Shown: positions 35,838 to 45,652 of the stretch, in pieces
Position numbering within the stretch: the first letter of the stretch is position 1
Layout: each line of letters begins with the position of its first letter
Assembly: GCF_947503855.1 (NCBI RefSeq)
Contig: NZ_CANNFF010000010.1
Location: 1-64,000, forward strand
DNA from: an uncultured Polaribacter sp.
GTDB lineage: Bacteria > Bacteroidota > Bacteroidia > Flavobacteriales > Flavobacteriaceae
Direction of reading: 5' to 3'
DNA length: 64,000 bases
Made by a program: the position numbers and the translations under genes
Notes under the pieces: model-generated
Told to the model about the DNA's origin: nothing
What the model saw: only the letters and a program-made list of their open reading frames with translations
The model's database searches: none

Positions 35838-37706
35838 TTATAATTTTAGAATAAACGATTCTAAAGGTCTTAACTTTAGAGCAATCAACCCTTTTCCTTC
35901 TTGAACGTTTAAAGTGAATGATTCTTTTTGATACAATTGATCTGTTACTTGATATTTTCCATCAACTAAATTCCATTTTTTTATAATTTCCGATGGAATT
36001 TCTAACACAAATCTATGGTGATCGTTGGTATCAAAATTAGAAACAACGATTATTTTTTCATTTTCTGACCAACGTACAAATGATAATATTTTCTCTCCGT
36101 AATTTAAGGTTTTTTCTCTGTTGAATTGATGAATATCTGCATACCCACCCATTAAAGCATCTGAAGCAATAGTAAAATTTAACAAACGCTTATAAAAATC
36201 TCTTAATGCTTCTTCTTCTTTGGTAGATTGCCCTCCATCAAATTGCTTATTATTTATCCACCTCTGTAAAGATGGTACGCCTACATAATCGAAAATTGAA
36301 GTTCTAGATGGACTACCAAATCCTGCGTCTTCGGAACCATCTTCACCCAATTCTTGACCAAAATAAACCATAGTAGGTGCAGTAGAAATGGTTGCAGAAA
36401 CTACCATTGCTGGTTTACCTTTTAAAGCATTTCCAGCAAATGCTGGACTCGCAATTCGTTGTTCGTCATGGTTTTCTAAGAAATGTAACATGTGATGCTC
36501 TATATCTTTTAAATCTTCTTGAATTGGAGGAATGTTGTCTGTTAAACCATGACCTTGCATTACGTGTTTTATCGTATCATACAACTGCACTTTATCATAC
36601 AAATAATCCATTTTTCCTTTTTTAATGTAAGCTCTATATTGTGTTGGATTATACACTTCTGCCAATAAAAAAGCATCCGAGTTTTTCATTTTGATATTTG
36701 AGTTTAAATAACTCCAAAATTCCACAGGCACCATTTCTGCCATATCATATCTAAAACCATCAACACCTTTTTCTAGCCAATAGATAGTAATATCTCTAAA
36801 TTTTATCCAAGAATTAGGTACATTTTTATCTTGCCAAAACTCAAAATGTTTTTGATAACCTTCATTTTCAAAGCCTGCTGGCAATTCATCAAAATCTTTT
36901 TTACCCTCTGGAGAAATACCGTAATTTACTTTTACAGTTTCATACCAATCATAAAAACTAGGTTTTGGTGATCTTGAACCATTTCCTGTCCATTTTGCTG
37001 GATTTTCTTCAAATTTACTATCACTTAAAGGATGTTTTTCACCACCTAAAGGTTTGTATCCATTTAAAAAATCGGGTACTTCAAAAGGTGTATTTGGTAC
37101 ATAGTAAAAATTATTATTTACATCATATTCTTTTGAGGTATCATCATCTGCACCAAAATCTTTGGTACCTTCTGGATTGGAAATACTTTGATAATTTCTA
37201 GCAACGTGATTAGGAACAATATCTATAATCACTTTTAAATCATTTTCATGAGAACGTTTGATTAACGCTTCAAATTCTTGTAATCTATTGGCTACGTTTT
37301 CTGCCAAATCTGGATTTACATTGTAATAATCTTTTACTGCGTAAGGAGAACCTGCTCTACCTTTTACCACATCTGGATCGTCGTTTGAGATACCATATTT
37401 TGTATAATCTCGAATTACATCATGGTGAGGCACACCTGTATACCAAATATGTGTAACTCCTAATTTTTTTATTTCTGATAGGGCTTTGTCTGTAAAATCA
37501 TTAAACTTCCCTACTCCATTTTCTTCAATAGATCCCCAAGGTTTATTAGTGGTATTTGTGTTACCAAAAAGTCTTGTAAAAACTTGATATACTACTTTTT
37601 TCTTATTCCTTTCTTGCGTCATTTTCTTTTCTGAAACCTTTTCTGTTGAACAAGCAATTACAATTGCTAAAATAAATACCGATAAAATGTTGTATATTTT
37701 TTTCAT
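35838..37706 (-). CDS. GH13 lipoprotein (third of three), large B-domain
   Basis: A 622-residue lipoprotein (Cys19 in VIAC). GH13 motifs: IIDIVPNHVAR (region I), nucleophile Asp321 in GVDGFRYDMAEM, acid/base Glu350 in FLLAEVYNP, and Asp414 in LENHDEQRIAS. A long B-domain (about 170-290, rich in asparagine, tyrosine and proline) and a C-terminal sandwich (from about 520) distinguish it from the other two. It is likely an oligo-alpha-glucan hydrolase. Gaps are 9-10 bp to both neighbours. Confidence 0.92.
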   Translation of the reverse strand: MKKIYNILSVFILAIVIACSTEKVSEKKMTQERNKKKVVYQVFTRLFGNTNTTNKPWGSIEENGVGKFNDFTDKALSEIKKLGVTHIWYTGVPHHDVIRDYTKYGISNDDPDVVKGRAGSPYAVKDYYNVNPDLAENVANRLQEFEALIKRSHENDLKVIIDIVPNHVARNYQSISNPEGTKDFGADDDTSKEYDVNNNFYYVPNTPFEVPDFLNGYKPLGGEKHPLSDSKFEENPAKWTGNGSRSPKPSFYDWYETVKVNYGISPEGKKDFDELPAGFENEGYQKHFEFWQDKNVPNSWIKFRDITIYWLEKGVDGFRYDMAEMVPVEFWSYLNSNIKMKNSDAFLLAEVYNPTQYRAYIKKGKMDYLYDKVQLYDTIKHVMQGHGLTDNIPPIQEDLKDIEHHMLHFLENHDEQRIASPAFAGNALKGKPAMVVSATISTAPTMVYFGQELGEDGSEDAGFGSPSRTSIFDYVGVPSLQRWINNKQFDGGQSTKEEEALRDFYKRLLNFTIASDALMGGYADIHQFNREKTLNYGEKILSFVRWSENEKIIVVSNFDTNDHHRFVLEIPSEIIKKWNLVDGKYQVTDQLYQKESFTLNVQEGKGLIALKLRPLESFILKL

Positions 37707-37716
37707 AATTGCTGTT

Positions 37717-40140
37717 TTATTTTCGTTTAATTTTAATTTCTAATTCTTTTTTAGGATTCCATTTTACTGGAATTTTTAACCTATTATTTTCTACTTTTAT
37801 TTTTAGTTTTATACCATCTACATAAATAGTTTTGGGTTTCCAATTTACATTATGCACCACCAATGTAATTTCTTTTGTTGATGGTTTCCAATTTACACCA
37901 AATCTTGCTTCAAAATCAATTTCTAGCCATTTTCTAGAAGTTTCTGCTTCAAACTCTAAGATTTCATATTGTTCTTTCTCGAAAGCATTAGGAGTAAGAC
38001 CATCATCGTTATAAAATTCTCTTTCACTTTCTTTTACTGAAGCATCAAAATAATAATGTAATTCTAATTTTTTGGCATTATAATTCTCTGTAGTTTGAAA
38101 AACATCTACCATTAAAATAAGAGCACCTCCTCTTACATAAGTTGGTATAGCATTTTGTTTTACTGTTACGTTTTTAGTTTGTCCTCCTACTATTTTTTCA
38201 TCAACATAAAAATTAAACCAATTGGCTGTTTTTGGAAAATAAATAGCTTTTGTTTTTACAGAATCTTCTAAAATTGGGGTAACTAAAAAATCTTTTCCCC
38301 ATAAATAGGTTTCTGAATTTTCCATCAACTTATCATTCTCCTCTTCAAAGAAGATTGGACGCATTAAAGGCGTTCCTTTTTGGTTGTTTTGAAATGCCAA
38401 ATTGTAATTGTAAGGCAACATTTTATAACGTAACTCAATAGCTTTTTTGGCATGTTTTTTGGCAAATTGGCTTCTAAAAACAGGTTCGCTGGCTACATCT
38501 TCTTGTGCATGTGGTCTGTAAATGGGCTGAAAAACGCCATATTGCAACCATCTTACATACAAGTTATCATTTAAATTTGCGCCAGCAAAACCACCTAAAT
38601 CAGAATGCATATAACCCAAACCTTGCATACCCATTTGTAAGGCAATTTCTGGTTGCGATTGCAAACCTCCCCAGGTTCTGCTTACATCTCCAGACCAAGG
38701 AATCATTCCAAAACGTTGTGAGCCAGAATAACCTGCACGCATTAAAATAAATGGTCTTTCGTTTGCAAATTCTTTTTGGTAACCCTCAAAAATTAAACGT
38801 GCCCAATCATGACCGTAAATATTGTGTACTTGGTTTGCTGAACCTCTAGCATGTTGTACCCAAGTTGGATGCACTTCTGGTTCGCCTAAATCGCCCCAAA
38901 GACCTTTTACACCTAAGTTTAAAATGTCTTTGTAAATATTCCAAAACCAATTTTTTCCTTTTTTTTTGTAAATATCTACAATACCTGTGTTACCAAAATA
39001 AAAATCATATTTTGCAGGTTTGCCCACAGAATCTTTTGCTAAAACATCATTATCAATAGCTTCTTTCCATTTTTTTGAATTGGTTAAAATAAAAGGTTCT
39101 GTAATTAAAACTGTTTTTACGCCTTTTTCTTTTAAACGAGAAATCATGCCTTTCATATCGGGAAAAGAATCTTTGTAAACCTCTAAATTCCCCATAGTTC
39201 CTTGTATATCTTTTCCAAACCAATACAAATCTAGAATTACAGCATCTACAGGTATATTTTCTTGTTTAAATTTTGCCACTGTTTCTTCGGTTTCTTTTTG
39301 AGAATGGTATCCAAATCTACTAGAAAAGTTTCCTAAAACCCATCTTGGAGGCAAGGGTTGTTTACCAGTTAAATTGGTGTAATTTTCTATCAATTCTTGC
39401 CAAGTATCACCAATAATAACTTGATAGGTTTTGCGCCCAGAAATAGTTTCGTAAGTTAAAGAATTGTCTTTTTTACTATCTAAATCTAAATATCCTACAG
39501 GTGCATTGTCAAAATGCAACATGTATTTCTTAGACGATATTACAATGGGCATTGTAAAATTCATTAACTCTGCATGGGTTTCATACCCATAATGAGCTCT
39601 GTTGAATAACGCCAAGCGATTTCCACGTCTGTTCATGCCTAAAGCTCTTGCTCCTGCACCATATAAAACCTCATCATTTGTTAAATTGAATTCTATTTTT
39701 TCTGTCTGTTGTGCAACAATATTGCCTTTAACTGTTTCTAAAGGAATATGTTTGGATTTGAAATAGCCTTTTTTTTCTGAGGTTATAAAATTATTGTTTT
39801 TATCTGAATAAGAAATTTGAAAAGGTTTGTGTGTAATATCTATACCAATACCATCAGAAATAATAGTAGTTCTATTTGTTGATGATTGTGCTATTAATTT
39901 TATTTTTTCTGGATTTAAAACAACAGCATGAGATTGCTCTTTAAAATCTTGACCTTTAGGAATAAAAGTAGTTTGTACAATTTTTGGGGTAAAGTAAGTA
40001 ATATGATACTCACCATCGTTTACAATAATTGTTACCTTATTCTCTTTTTTTTCAACATTTTCTAAATATCTTGATTTGTTTTGTGCAAATGAAAAAGTGG
40101 CTAGAAAAAAAAGTAAGAAAGGAATTATATTTTTTTTCAT
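37717..40140 (-). CDS. GH31 alpha-glucosidase, exported
   Basis: An 807-residue protein with a cleavable signal peptide (about 1-19, SFAQ) and no lipobox, so probably periplasmic. GH31 layout: N-terminal beta-sandwich (about 25-260), TIM barrel (about 265-640; PPRWVLGNFSSRFGYHS) with nucleophile Asp417 in LWGDLGEPEVHP and acid/base Asp485 in WSGDVSRTWGGL, then proximal and distal beta domains. The family releases glucose from non-reducing ends of alpha-glucans; some members are transferases. The operon setting supports maltooligosaccharide trimming. A hairpin repeat (40169-40212) lies in the 84-bp gap before it. Confidence 0.94.
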   Translation of the reverse strand: MKKNIIPFLLFFLATFSFAQNKSRYLENVEKKENKVTIIVNDGEYHITYFTPKIVQTTFIPKGQDFKEQSHAVVLNPEKIKLIAQSSTNRTTIISDGIGIDITHKPFQISYSDKNNNFITSEKKGYFKSKHIPLETVKGNIVAQQTEKIEFNLTNDEVLYGAGARALGMNRRGNRLALFNRAHYGYETHAELMNFTMPIVISSKKYMLHFDNAPVGYLDLDSKKDNSLTYETISGRKTYQVIIGDTWQELIENYTNLTGKQPLPPRWVLGNFSSRFGYHSQKETEETVAKFKQENIPVDAVILDLYWFGKDIQGTMGNLEVYKDSFPDMKGMISRLKEKGVKTVLITEPFILTNSKKWKEAIDNDVLAKDSVGKPAKYDFYFGNTGIVDIYKKKGKNWFWNIYKDILNLGVKGLWGDLGEPEVHPTWVQHARGSANQVHNIYGHDWARLIFEGYQKEFANERPFILMRAGYSGSQRFGMIPWSGDVSRTWGGLQSQPEIALQMGMQGLGYMHSDLGGFAGANLNDNLYVRWLQYGVFQPIYRPHAQEDVASEPVFRSQFAKKHAKKAIELRYKMLPYNYNLAFQNNQKGTPLMRPIFFEEENDKLMENSETYLWGKDFLVTPILEDSVKTKAIYFPKTANWFNFYVDEKIVGGQTKNVTVKQNAIPTYVRGGALILMVDVFQTTENYNAKKLELHYYFDASVKESEREFYNDDGLTPNAFEKEQYEILEFEAETSRKWLEIDFEARFGVNWKPSTKEITLVVHNVNWKPKTIYVDGIKLKIKVENNRLKIPVKWNPKKELEIKIKRK

Positions 40141-40168
40141 ATTATGATATATCTAAATGATTTTAAAA

Positions 40169-40212
40169 GTTCTCGATACAAATTTATTCGTTCCTCATAA
40201 ATTCAATCGAAC
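40169..40212. repeat. Intergenic cruciform, REP-like element
   Basis: The sequence begins GTTCTCGAT (40169-40177) and ends ATCGAAC (40206-40212), which pair with one bulged base. Inside, AATTTAT (40181-40187) pairs perfectly with ATAAATT (40197-40203). It is placed inside an operon, between the esterase and GH31 genes. I recall similar hairpins scattered between genes in marine flavobacteria; only one copy was found here. Confidence 0.55.
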
Positions 40213-40224
40213 TGACAGTTTGTA

Positions 40225-41190
40225 TTATTTTTTAAGCAAAAAAGTTAAGGGAATGTTTACTCTTTTTTGCCAAGATAATTCTGAATGATTGGTGCCTTCA
40301 AAAAATAAATTTTTATAATTTTCTTTGGTATATCCGTTTTTTAAAAAAATAGAATCTACTTTTGGTGCATATTGAGGATACAATTGATCTAAAGTTTTGT
40401 TTCCATAATCAAAATACATTTTATGTGATTTTGAATCTGGTACATTTTCTTTTAAATAAGCAAAAATTGCTATTGGTAAAGGGTTTTGTTCCGAAGGCGA
40501 ACCTCCAACCCAATGTGTAGAAACACATGCTGCTCCTGCAAAAACACTTGGATATTCTGCAACTGCATACATAGACATTAAACCTCCCATAGAAGATCCC
40601 ATTACAAACGTGTTTTCTTTGTTTGAATAGACTGAATAGGTTTTGTCTATATAAGGTTTAAGTTCAGACACTAAAAACTGTAAATATTCATCGCCCTTTA
40701 AGTTTGTGCTAAAATTGTTCTTTTTTACTTCTTCGTAAACAACCTCTTTATCTTCTTTAGATAGATAATTCATTGCTTTTTCTGGAAATAAATCTTGCCA
40801 ACGAATTGCAGGAATATTATGGGTAGCAACCACAATAAAATCTCTTGTTTTATTTTCTTGCATTAATTGGGTAGCAACCTCATCTATCATCCATTCTTGT
40901 TTGTTCCAAGTGGTGTTTGCATCAAACAACATTTGTCCATCATGCATATACAAAACCGCGTATTGTTTTTCTGATGAGTAATTTTTTGGTAACCAAACAT
41001 CTACAGGTCTTGGTGTGATATATTTTGATGGAAAACTATCTACACGAATTAATTTTCCAGCAGCTAAATTTGTTGTTGATAATTGATATGCTTTTATTGC
41101 TAGTTTTGATGATTCTTGCTTTTTATCTTTTGCTGTTTTATGACAAGAAATACAAACTATAATTGCTAATAAGGTTAGTATTTTTTTCAT
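40225..41190 (-). CDS. Alpha/beta-hydrolase lipoprotein, esterase D/CE1-like
   Basis: A 321-residue exported protein with a lipobox-like cysteine (Cys16 in CISC). Esterase fold: YAVLYMHDGQMLFD (oxyanion region), nucleophile elbow GSSMGG with Ser200, and a late histidine in GTNHSELSW. The closest pattern is the Fes/EstA/CE1-like esterase family (putative carbohydrate esterases). Its place between two alpha-glucan hydrolases suggests it removes an ester from a modified glucan, or has a moonlighting role in the locus; neither can be shown here. Spacing is 57 bp after the SusA-like gene and 84 bp before GH31, wider than elsewhere in the operon. Confidence 0.8.
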   Translation of the reverse strand: MKKILTLLAIIVCISCHKTAKDKKQESSKLAIKAYQLSTTNLAAGKLIRVDSFPSKYITPRPVDVWLPKNYSSEKQYAVLYMHDGQMLFDANTTWNKQEWMIDEVATQLMQENKTRDFIVVATHNIPAIRWQDLFPEKAMNYLSKEDKEVVYEEVKKNNFSTNLKGDEYLQFLVSELKPYIDKTYSVYSNKENTFVMGSSMGGLMSMYAVAEYPSVFAGAACVSTHWVGGSPSEQNPLPIAIFAYLKENVPDSKSHKMYFDYGNKTLDQLYPQYAPKVDSIFLKNGYTKENYKNLFFEGTNHSELSWQKRVNIPLTFLLKK

Positions 41191-41247
41191 GATTAAAATT
41201 TCTAGATCTTTCAGGTTTTAAAAAACTGAAAAGGTGTTGCAGATTAG

Positions 41248-43206
41248 TTAATTTTTTGTAGTTAATACAATACTCCCTTTTTCTTTAAAATTGATAACAT
41301 CACCCCAAACAAATTCTTCTCCTGTGATGATGTTTTTTAATGTCTTTCCCTCTAAACCAACTTCTGCATAACGTTTTAAATCAATAGGAATTGGTTTATC
41401 ATTTTTATTAATGATGTGTACAACTGTTTCATCATCTTTTATTCTAAACAAAAAGTAGGTACCCATAAATGGGGCAAAATGCACTGTTTTTCCTTCGTGA
41501 ATTGCCTTAGAAGATTTTCTATAATTCAACATTTTTTTTGTAAAGTTTTGCATTTCTTTTTCAGCTTTAGATAAACCTTTGCCTGTAAATGCATTTACTT
41601 GGTCACCATTCCAACCTCCAGGAAAATCGGTTCTAATTAATCCATGATCTCCAGGTTTTGCAGTATCATTCATTAAAATCTCTGTTCCGTAATAAATTTG
41701 GGGTATTCTAGGTAAAACTAACATATAACTTAATGCCATTTTAGCTTGTGTAACATCTTCTTTAACCTCTGTAAACAATCTACTTTTGTCGTGATTGTCT
41801 AAAAACACCATAATATCTTTTGGGGTTGCATAATGAAAATCATTAGCTAAACCTTCGTATAATTTTACCAAACCAGTGTCCCAAGATTCAACTTCATTAA
41901 TCCCATCTATCATTGCTTTTTGCATGGGAAAATCCATCGTAGATTTTAAATTAGATACGTAACCATCTTTATTTTTGGCGCCATTTTGCCAATAACCAAC
42001 CAATAATGGATTGTAACTCCATTCTTCTCCAACAATAGAAAAATTTGGATATTCATTCATAATTGCTCCTGCCCAATTAGACATAAAATTTTTATCTGGG
42101 TAAGGATACGTGTCTTGTCTAATTCCCCCTAGACCAATAGTTTCTATCCACCAAATAGAGTTTTGAATGATGTAATTTGCCATAAATGGATTTTTCTGGT
42201 TCAAGTCTGGCATTGTGGGTACAAACCAACCTTCTGCCATTTCTTTTTTGTCTTGTTTAGAAGCGTAAGAATCTTGATTTGAAGTTCTTCTATGATTAGA
42301 TGTGATTAAATCTCCTTTTTTTAAGAAGTTTTGTTGATAATTAACCCAATCTTCAAAAGGTAAATCTTTCATCCACCAATGTTCGCTACCACAATGGTTA
42401 GCAACTTGATCCATGATCAATTTCATTCCTTTTTCTCTTAACTTATCTGCTAGCGCTCTATAATCTGCTAAATTTCCAAAACGAGGATCTATCTCATATA
42501 AGTCTGTTATTGCATACCCATGATAAGAAGATCTTGGCATATTATTGGTTAAAAGTGGTGTTGACCAAATAGCTGTAAACCCCATATCATAAATATAATC
42601 TATATGATTTGTAATTCCTTTTATATCCCCTCCGTGCCTTGCATAATCATCTGCTCTATTTATTGTTGTTTCTTTTAAAAAATAAACAGATGTACCTGTA
42701 TCCTTGGTTTTTGAATTTACAGAACCATTATCATTAGTAACGTCTGCATTCGCAAAACGATCTGGAGTAATTAAATAAATGGCATCAGAACTGTCAAATC
42801 CTATATAATCTTCTGCTGATTTTTCTCTTGATTTTAATTCGTAAGTATGTGTTTTTTTAGAATTGTCATCAAAAGTAAAGGTGATGTCAAATTTTCCAGC
42901 TTTTACAGTTTCATCAATTGTTACATCAATAAATAAGTAATTTTTACTTCTTGCTGTGTGAAATTTATCAATAGTTACACCTCGATAATTTATACTTGGT
43001 TTAGAAACACCAATATTGTCATCTTTAACTAATAACTGCAGTGTGGTGTTTTTAAAACCTATCCACCAGTTTGGAGGCTCAACTCTTTCTAAAGTAATGT
43101 TAGAAACAGAAACTTCAGAAACATTTTTTAATGATTCTTCATTTTTACATGAAAAAAATAAAGCTATGAATAATAATAACGACAAAATGTTTCTGAAAAG
43201 TTTCAT
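41248..43206 (-). CDS. susA: SusA-like GH13 neopullulanase/cyclomaltodextrinase lipoprotein
   Basis: A 652-residue lipoprotein (Cys20 in LFFSC). It has an N-terminal cyclomaltodextrinase-type beta-sandwich (about 35-128; ERVEPPNWWIGFKNTTLQLLV) followed by a GH13 barrel: MDQVANHCG (region I), nucleophile Asp365 in GGIRQDTYPYP, acid/base Glu394 in SIVGEEWSY, Asp473 in FLDNHDKSRL, and a C-terminal beta domain from about 575. The WWIGF N-domain with the RQDTYPY nucleophile motif is characteristic of SusA-type neopullulanases, which cleave maltodextrins in the periplasm. It follows the GH65 gene by 10 bp. Confidence 0.93.
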   Translation of the reverse strand: MKLFRNILSLLLFIALFFSCKNEESLKNVSEVSVSNITLERVEPPNWWIGFKNTTLQLLVKDDNIGVSKPSINYRGVTIDKFHTARSKNYLFIDVTIDETVKAGKFDITFTFDDNSKKTHTYELKSREKSAEDYIGFDSSDAIYLITPDRFANADVTNDNGSVNSKTKDTGTSVYFLKETTINRADDYARHGGDIKGITNHIDYIYDMGFTAIWSTPLLTNNMPRSSYHGYAITDLYEIDPRFGNLADYRALADKLREKGMKLIMDQVANHCGSEHWWMKDLPFEDWVNYQQNFLKKGDLITSNHRRTSNQDSYASKQDKKEMAEGWFVPTMPDLNQKNPFMANYIIQNSIWWIETIGLGGIRQDTYPYPDKNFMSNWAGAIMNEYPNFSIVGEEWSYNPLLVGYWQNGAKNKDGYVSNLKSTMDFPMQKAMIDGINEVESWDTGLVKLYEGLANDFHYATPKDIMVFLDNHDKSRLFTEVKEDVTQAKMALSYMLVLPRIPQIYYGTEILMNDTAKPGDHGLIRTDFPGGWNGDQVNAFTGKGLSKAEKEMQNFTKKMLNYRKSSKAIHEGKTVHFAPFMGTYFLFRIKDDETVVHIINKNDKPIPIDLKRYAEVGLEGKTLKNIITGEEFVWGDVINFKEKGSIVLTTKN

Positions 43207-43216
43207 AATAATTCTA

Positions 43217-45523
43217 TTAAACTGTTACTAACTTATTTGGAGATATTGTTATAATATTTCCATTTACTAAAATGTTAATTTCTGTATTTCCATCAATTTC
43301 GAAAACGGTTCCATTTTGAGCAACGTTTACTGTAATAATTTGCCCTCTAAAATTGACTTTAAACGAATAAGATTTCCAACCTTTAGGAATTTTTGGCGCA
43401 AAAGAAAGTGTATTATTTAATATTCTCATACCTCCAAAACCTTCTACAATACTCATCCAAGTTCCTGCCATAGAGGTAATGTGTAAACCTTCTTCTACTT
43501 CGTGATTATAATCGTCTAAATCTAAACGAGAAGTACGCAAATAGAATTCGTAAGCCTGCTCCATTCTGTCTAATTTTGCAGCTTGTATACTGTGTACACA
43601 GGGAGAAAGCGAACTTTCGTGCACTGTAAATGGTTCGTAAAAATCGAAATGGCGTTCTAATTCTTCTGTTGAAAAATGATCTTCGAACATATAAAAACCC
43701 TGCAAAGTATCCGCTTGCTTTATATAAGGTGAGCGTAGAATTCTATCCCAACTCCATTTTTGGTTGATGGGCCTTTGGCTTTTATCCAAATCTGCAACCG
43801 TAATTAATTCTTTGTCTAAAAAACCATCTTGTTGCAAATAAATATTGTGTTTTTCAGAGAACGGAAAATACATATTGTCTGCTACTTTTTTCCAGTCCAT
43901 TAACTCATCATCTGTAAAAGCCACTTTTTCTTTGATTCTGATATAATCAGATATATGGTCTGTTTTTACAATTTCTATATTTTCTAGTGCGTAATCTATA
44001 CACCATTTTGCAATGTAATTGGTGTAAAAATTATTATTGATGTTATTTTCGTATTCATTTGGCCCTGTAACACCCAACATTACATATTTATTTTTAGCGG
44101 TAGAAAAATTAACTCTTTGATGCCAAAAACGTGCAATACCAATTAAAACTTCTAATCCCTTTTCTGGAATGTAAGTATAATCGTTTGTAAATCTGTGATA
44201 ATTATAAATGGCAAAAGCAATGGCGCCATTTCTGTGAATTTCCTCAAAGGTAATTTCCCATTCATTATGACATTCTTCACCATTCATGGTAACCATTGGA
44301 TACAAAGCTGCACCGTTTGTAAAACCTAATTTTGCGGCATTTTCTATAGCTTTTTCTAAGTGATTGTATCGGTACTCCAACAAACTTCTAGCTACAGATT
44401 GGTCTTTGGTTGCCATGTAAAATGGAATACAATACGCTTCTGTATCCCAATACGTACTTCCACCATATTTTTCACCTGTAAAACCTTTTGGGCCAATATT
44501 TAGGGTTGCATCTGTACCTAAATAAGTTTGGTTTAATTGAAAAATATTAAAACGAATACCTTGTTGCGCTTTTACATCTCCAGTAATGGTAATGTCTGAC
44601 ATATGCCAAATTTGTGCCCAAGATTGTTTTTGTGTTTCTAATAATGCATCAAAACCAAAACTTACAGCTTTGTCTAAAACATCTTTTGCAAGGGCTACTA
44701 ATTCGTTTTTATTATGAATTCTATCTACTACATAACCACCAAATTTATGAACTGTATACGTTTGATTTTTTTTAACTTCTTGTTGATATGAACTAGATGC
44801 TGTTTTATCCGTTTTAGAGCTATTACAATCTGTTAAAATTTCATTTCCTTCTAAAAACACACGAGATTGCATAAACGTACACGTATAAAAGTGTGTTTTC
44901 ATAGTTCTTGCGTGTATAAAAGATTGTTTTTTGTTTTGAGAAACTTCTAAAACATCCCAAAATTGGTCATCCCAATTGGTATCTTCGTTACTTATACCTG
45001 CATCTAAATACGGTGTGTAGGTAATTTTTGCATCTGTATTTAAAGGTGTTACATTGTAACTAATAGCACCAATTTGATCTAACTCTAAACTTAAAAAACG
45101 TTTTGTATCAACTTTAATTTTGATTCCGTTTTCTAAAACAGCCTCAAAACTTCTAGACAACCAACCTTCTTTCATGTTTAGTTCTCTTTTAAATTTTGAC
45201 ACTTCTTTACAGGTGTGTAAATCTAAATTTTCATCATTAATTTGAACGTTTATACCTATCCAATTTGGGGCATTTAAAACTTTTGCAAAATATTCTGGAT
45301 ACCCGTTTTTCCACCAGCCAACTCTAGTTTTGTCTGGATAATAAACACCAGCTATGTAGCTTCCTTGAAACGTTTCTCCTGTATATTGTTCTTCAAAGTT
45401 GGCACGCTGCCCCATAGCTCCATTACCAATACTAAATAAACTTTCTGAAGATTTTACCTTTTGAGTATCAAAACCTTCTTCTAGAATTGACCATTCATTA
45501 GGTTGTATATAATCTTGATTCAT
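43217..45523 (-). CDS. GH65 maltose phosphorylase-type enzyme
   Basis: A 768-residue cytoplasmic protein (no signal peptide). GH65 layout: N-terminal beta-sandwich (about 1-270; ESLFSIGNGAMGQRANFEE), helical linker, (alpha/alpha)6 barrel (about 320-680) with catalytic acid Glu490 in GVTGPNEYENN, and a small C-terminal beta sheet. The barrel also carries YWDTEAY and the phosphate-binding HEssLSPCVH-type segment (about 640). GH65 enzymes of this size convert maltose and phosphate into glucose and beta-glucose 1-phosphate; the adjacent beta-phosphoglucomutase gene supports maltose phosphorylase over trehalose or kojibiose types. The 129-bp gap to pgmB holds no recognised element. Confidence 0.94.
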   Translation of the reverse strand: MNQDYIQPNEWSILEEGFDTQKVKSSESLFSIGNGAMGQRANFEEQYTGETFQGSYIAGVYYPDKTRVGWWKNGYPEYFAKVLNAPNWIGINVQINDENLDLHTCKEVSKFKRELNMKEGWLSRSFEAVLENGIKIKVDTKRFLSLELDQIGAISYNVTPLNTDAKITYTPYLDAGISNEDTNWDDQFWDVLEVSQNKKQSFIHARTMKTHFYTCTFMQSRVFLEGNEILTDCNSSKTDKTASSSYQQEVKKNQTYTVHKFGGYVVDRIHNKNELVALAKDVLDKAVSFGFDALLETQKQSWAQIWHMSDITITGDVKAQQGIRFNIFQLNQTYLGTDATLNIGPKGFTGEKYGGSTYWDTEAYCIPFYMATKDQSVARSLLEYRYNHLEKAIENAAKLGFTNGAALYPMVTMNGEECHNEWEITFEEIHRNGAIAFAIYNYHRFTNDYTYIPEKGLEVLIGIARFWHQRVNFSTAKNKYVMLGVTGPNEYENNINNNFYTNYIAKWCIDYALENIEIVKTDHISDYIRIKEKVAFTDDELMDWKKVADNMYFPFSEKHNIYLQQDGFLDKELITVADLDKSQRPINQKWSWDRILRSPYIKQADTLQGFYMFEDHFSTEELERHFDFYEPFTVHESSLSPCVHSIQAAKLDRMEQAYEFYLRTSRLDLDDYNHEVEEGLHITSMAGTWMSIVEGFGGMRILNNTLSFAPKIPKGWKSYSFKVNFRGQIITVNVAQNGTVFEIDGNTEINILVNGNIITISPNKLVTV

Positions 45524-45652
45524 TTTTATACTTTTTTAAGAGAAAAAAGTGGGAAATTAGAAATATGAAGTTGTACTAAAAGCCTATTTTTACTTCATTT
45601 TATCTTTAAATTTTTTCTAAATTCTTTGTCCTTTTTTCTTGTTTCTCTTTAC

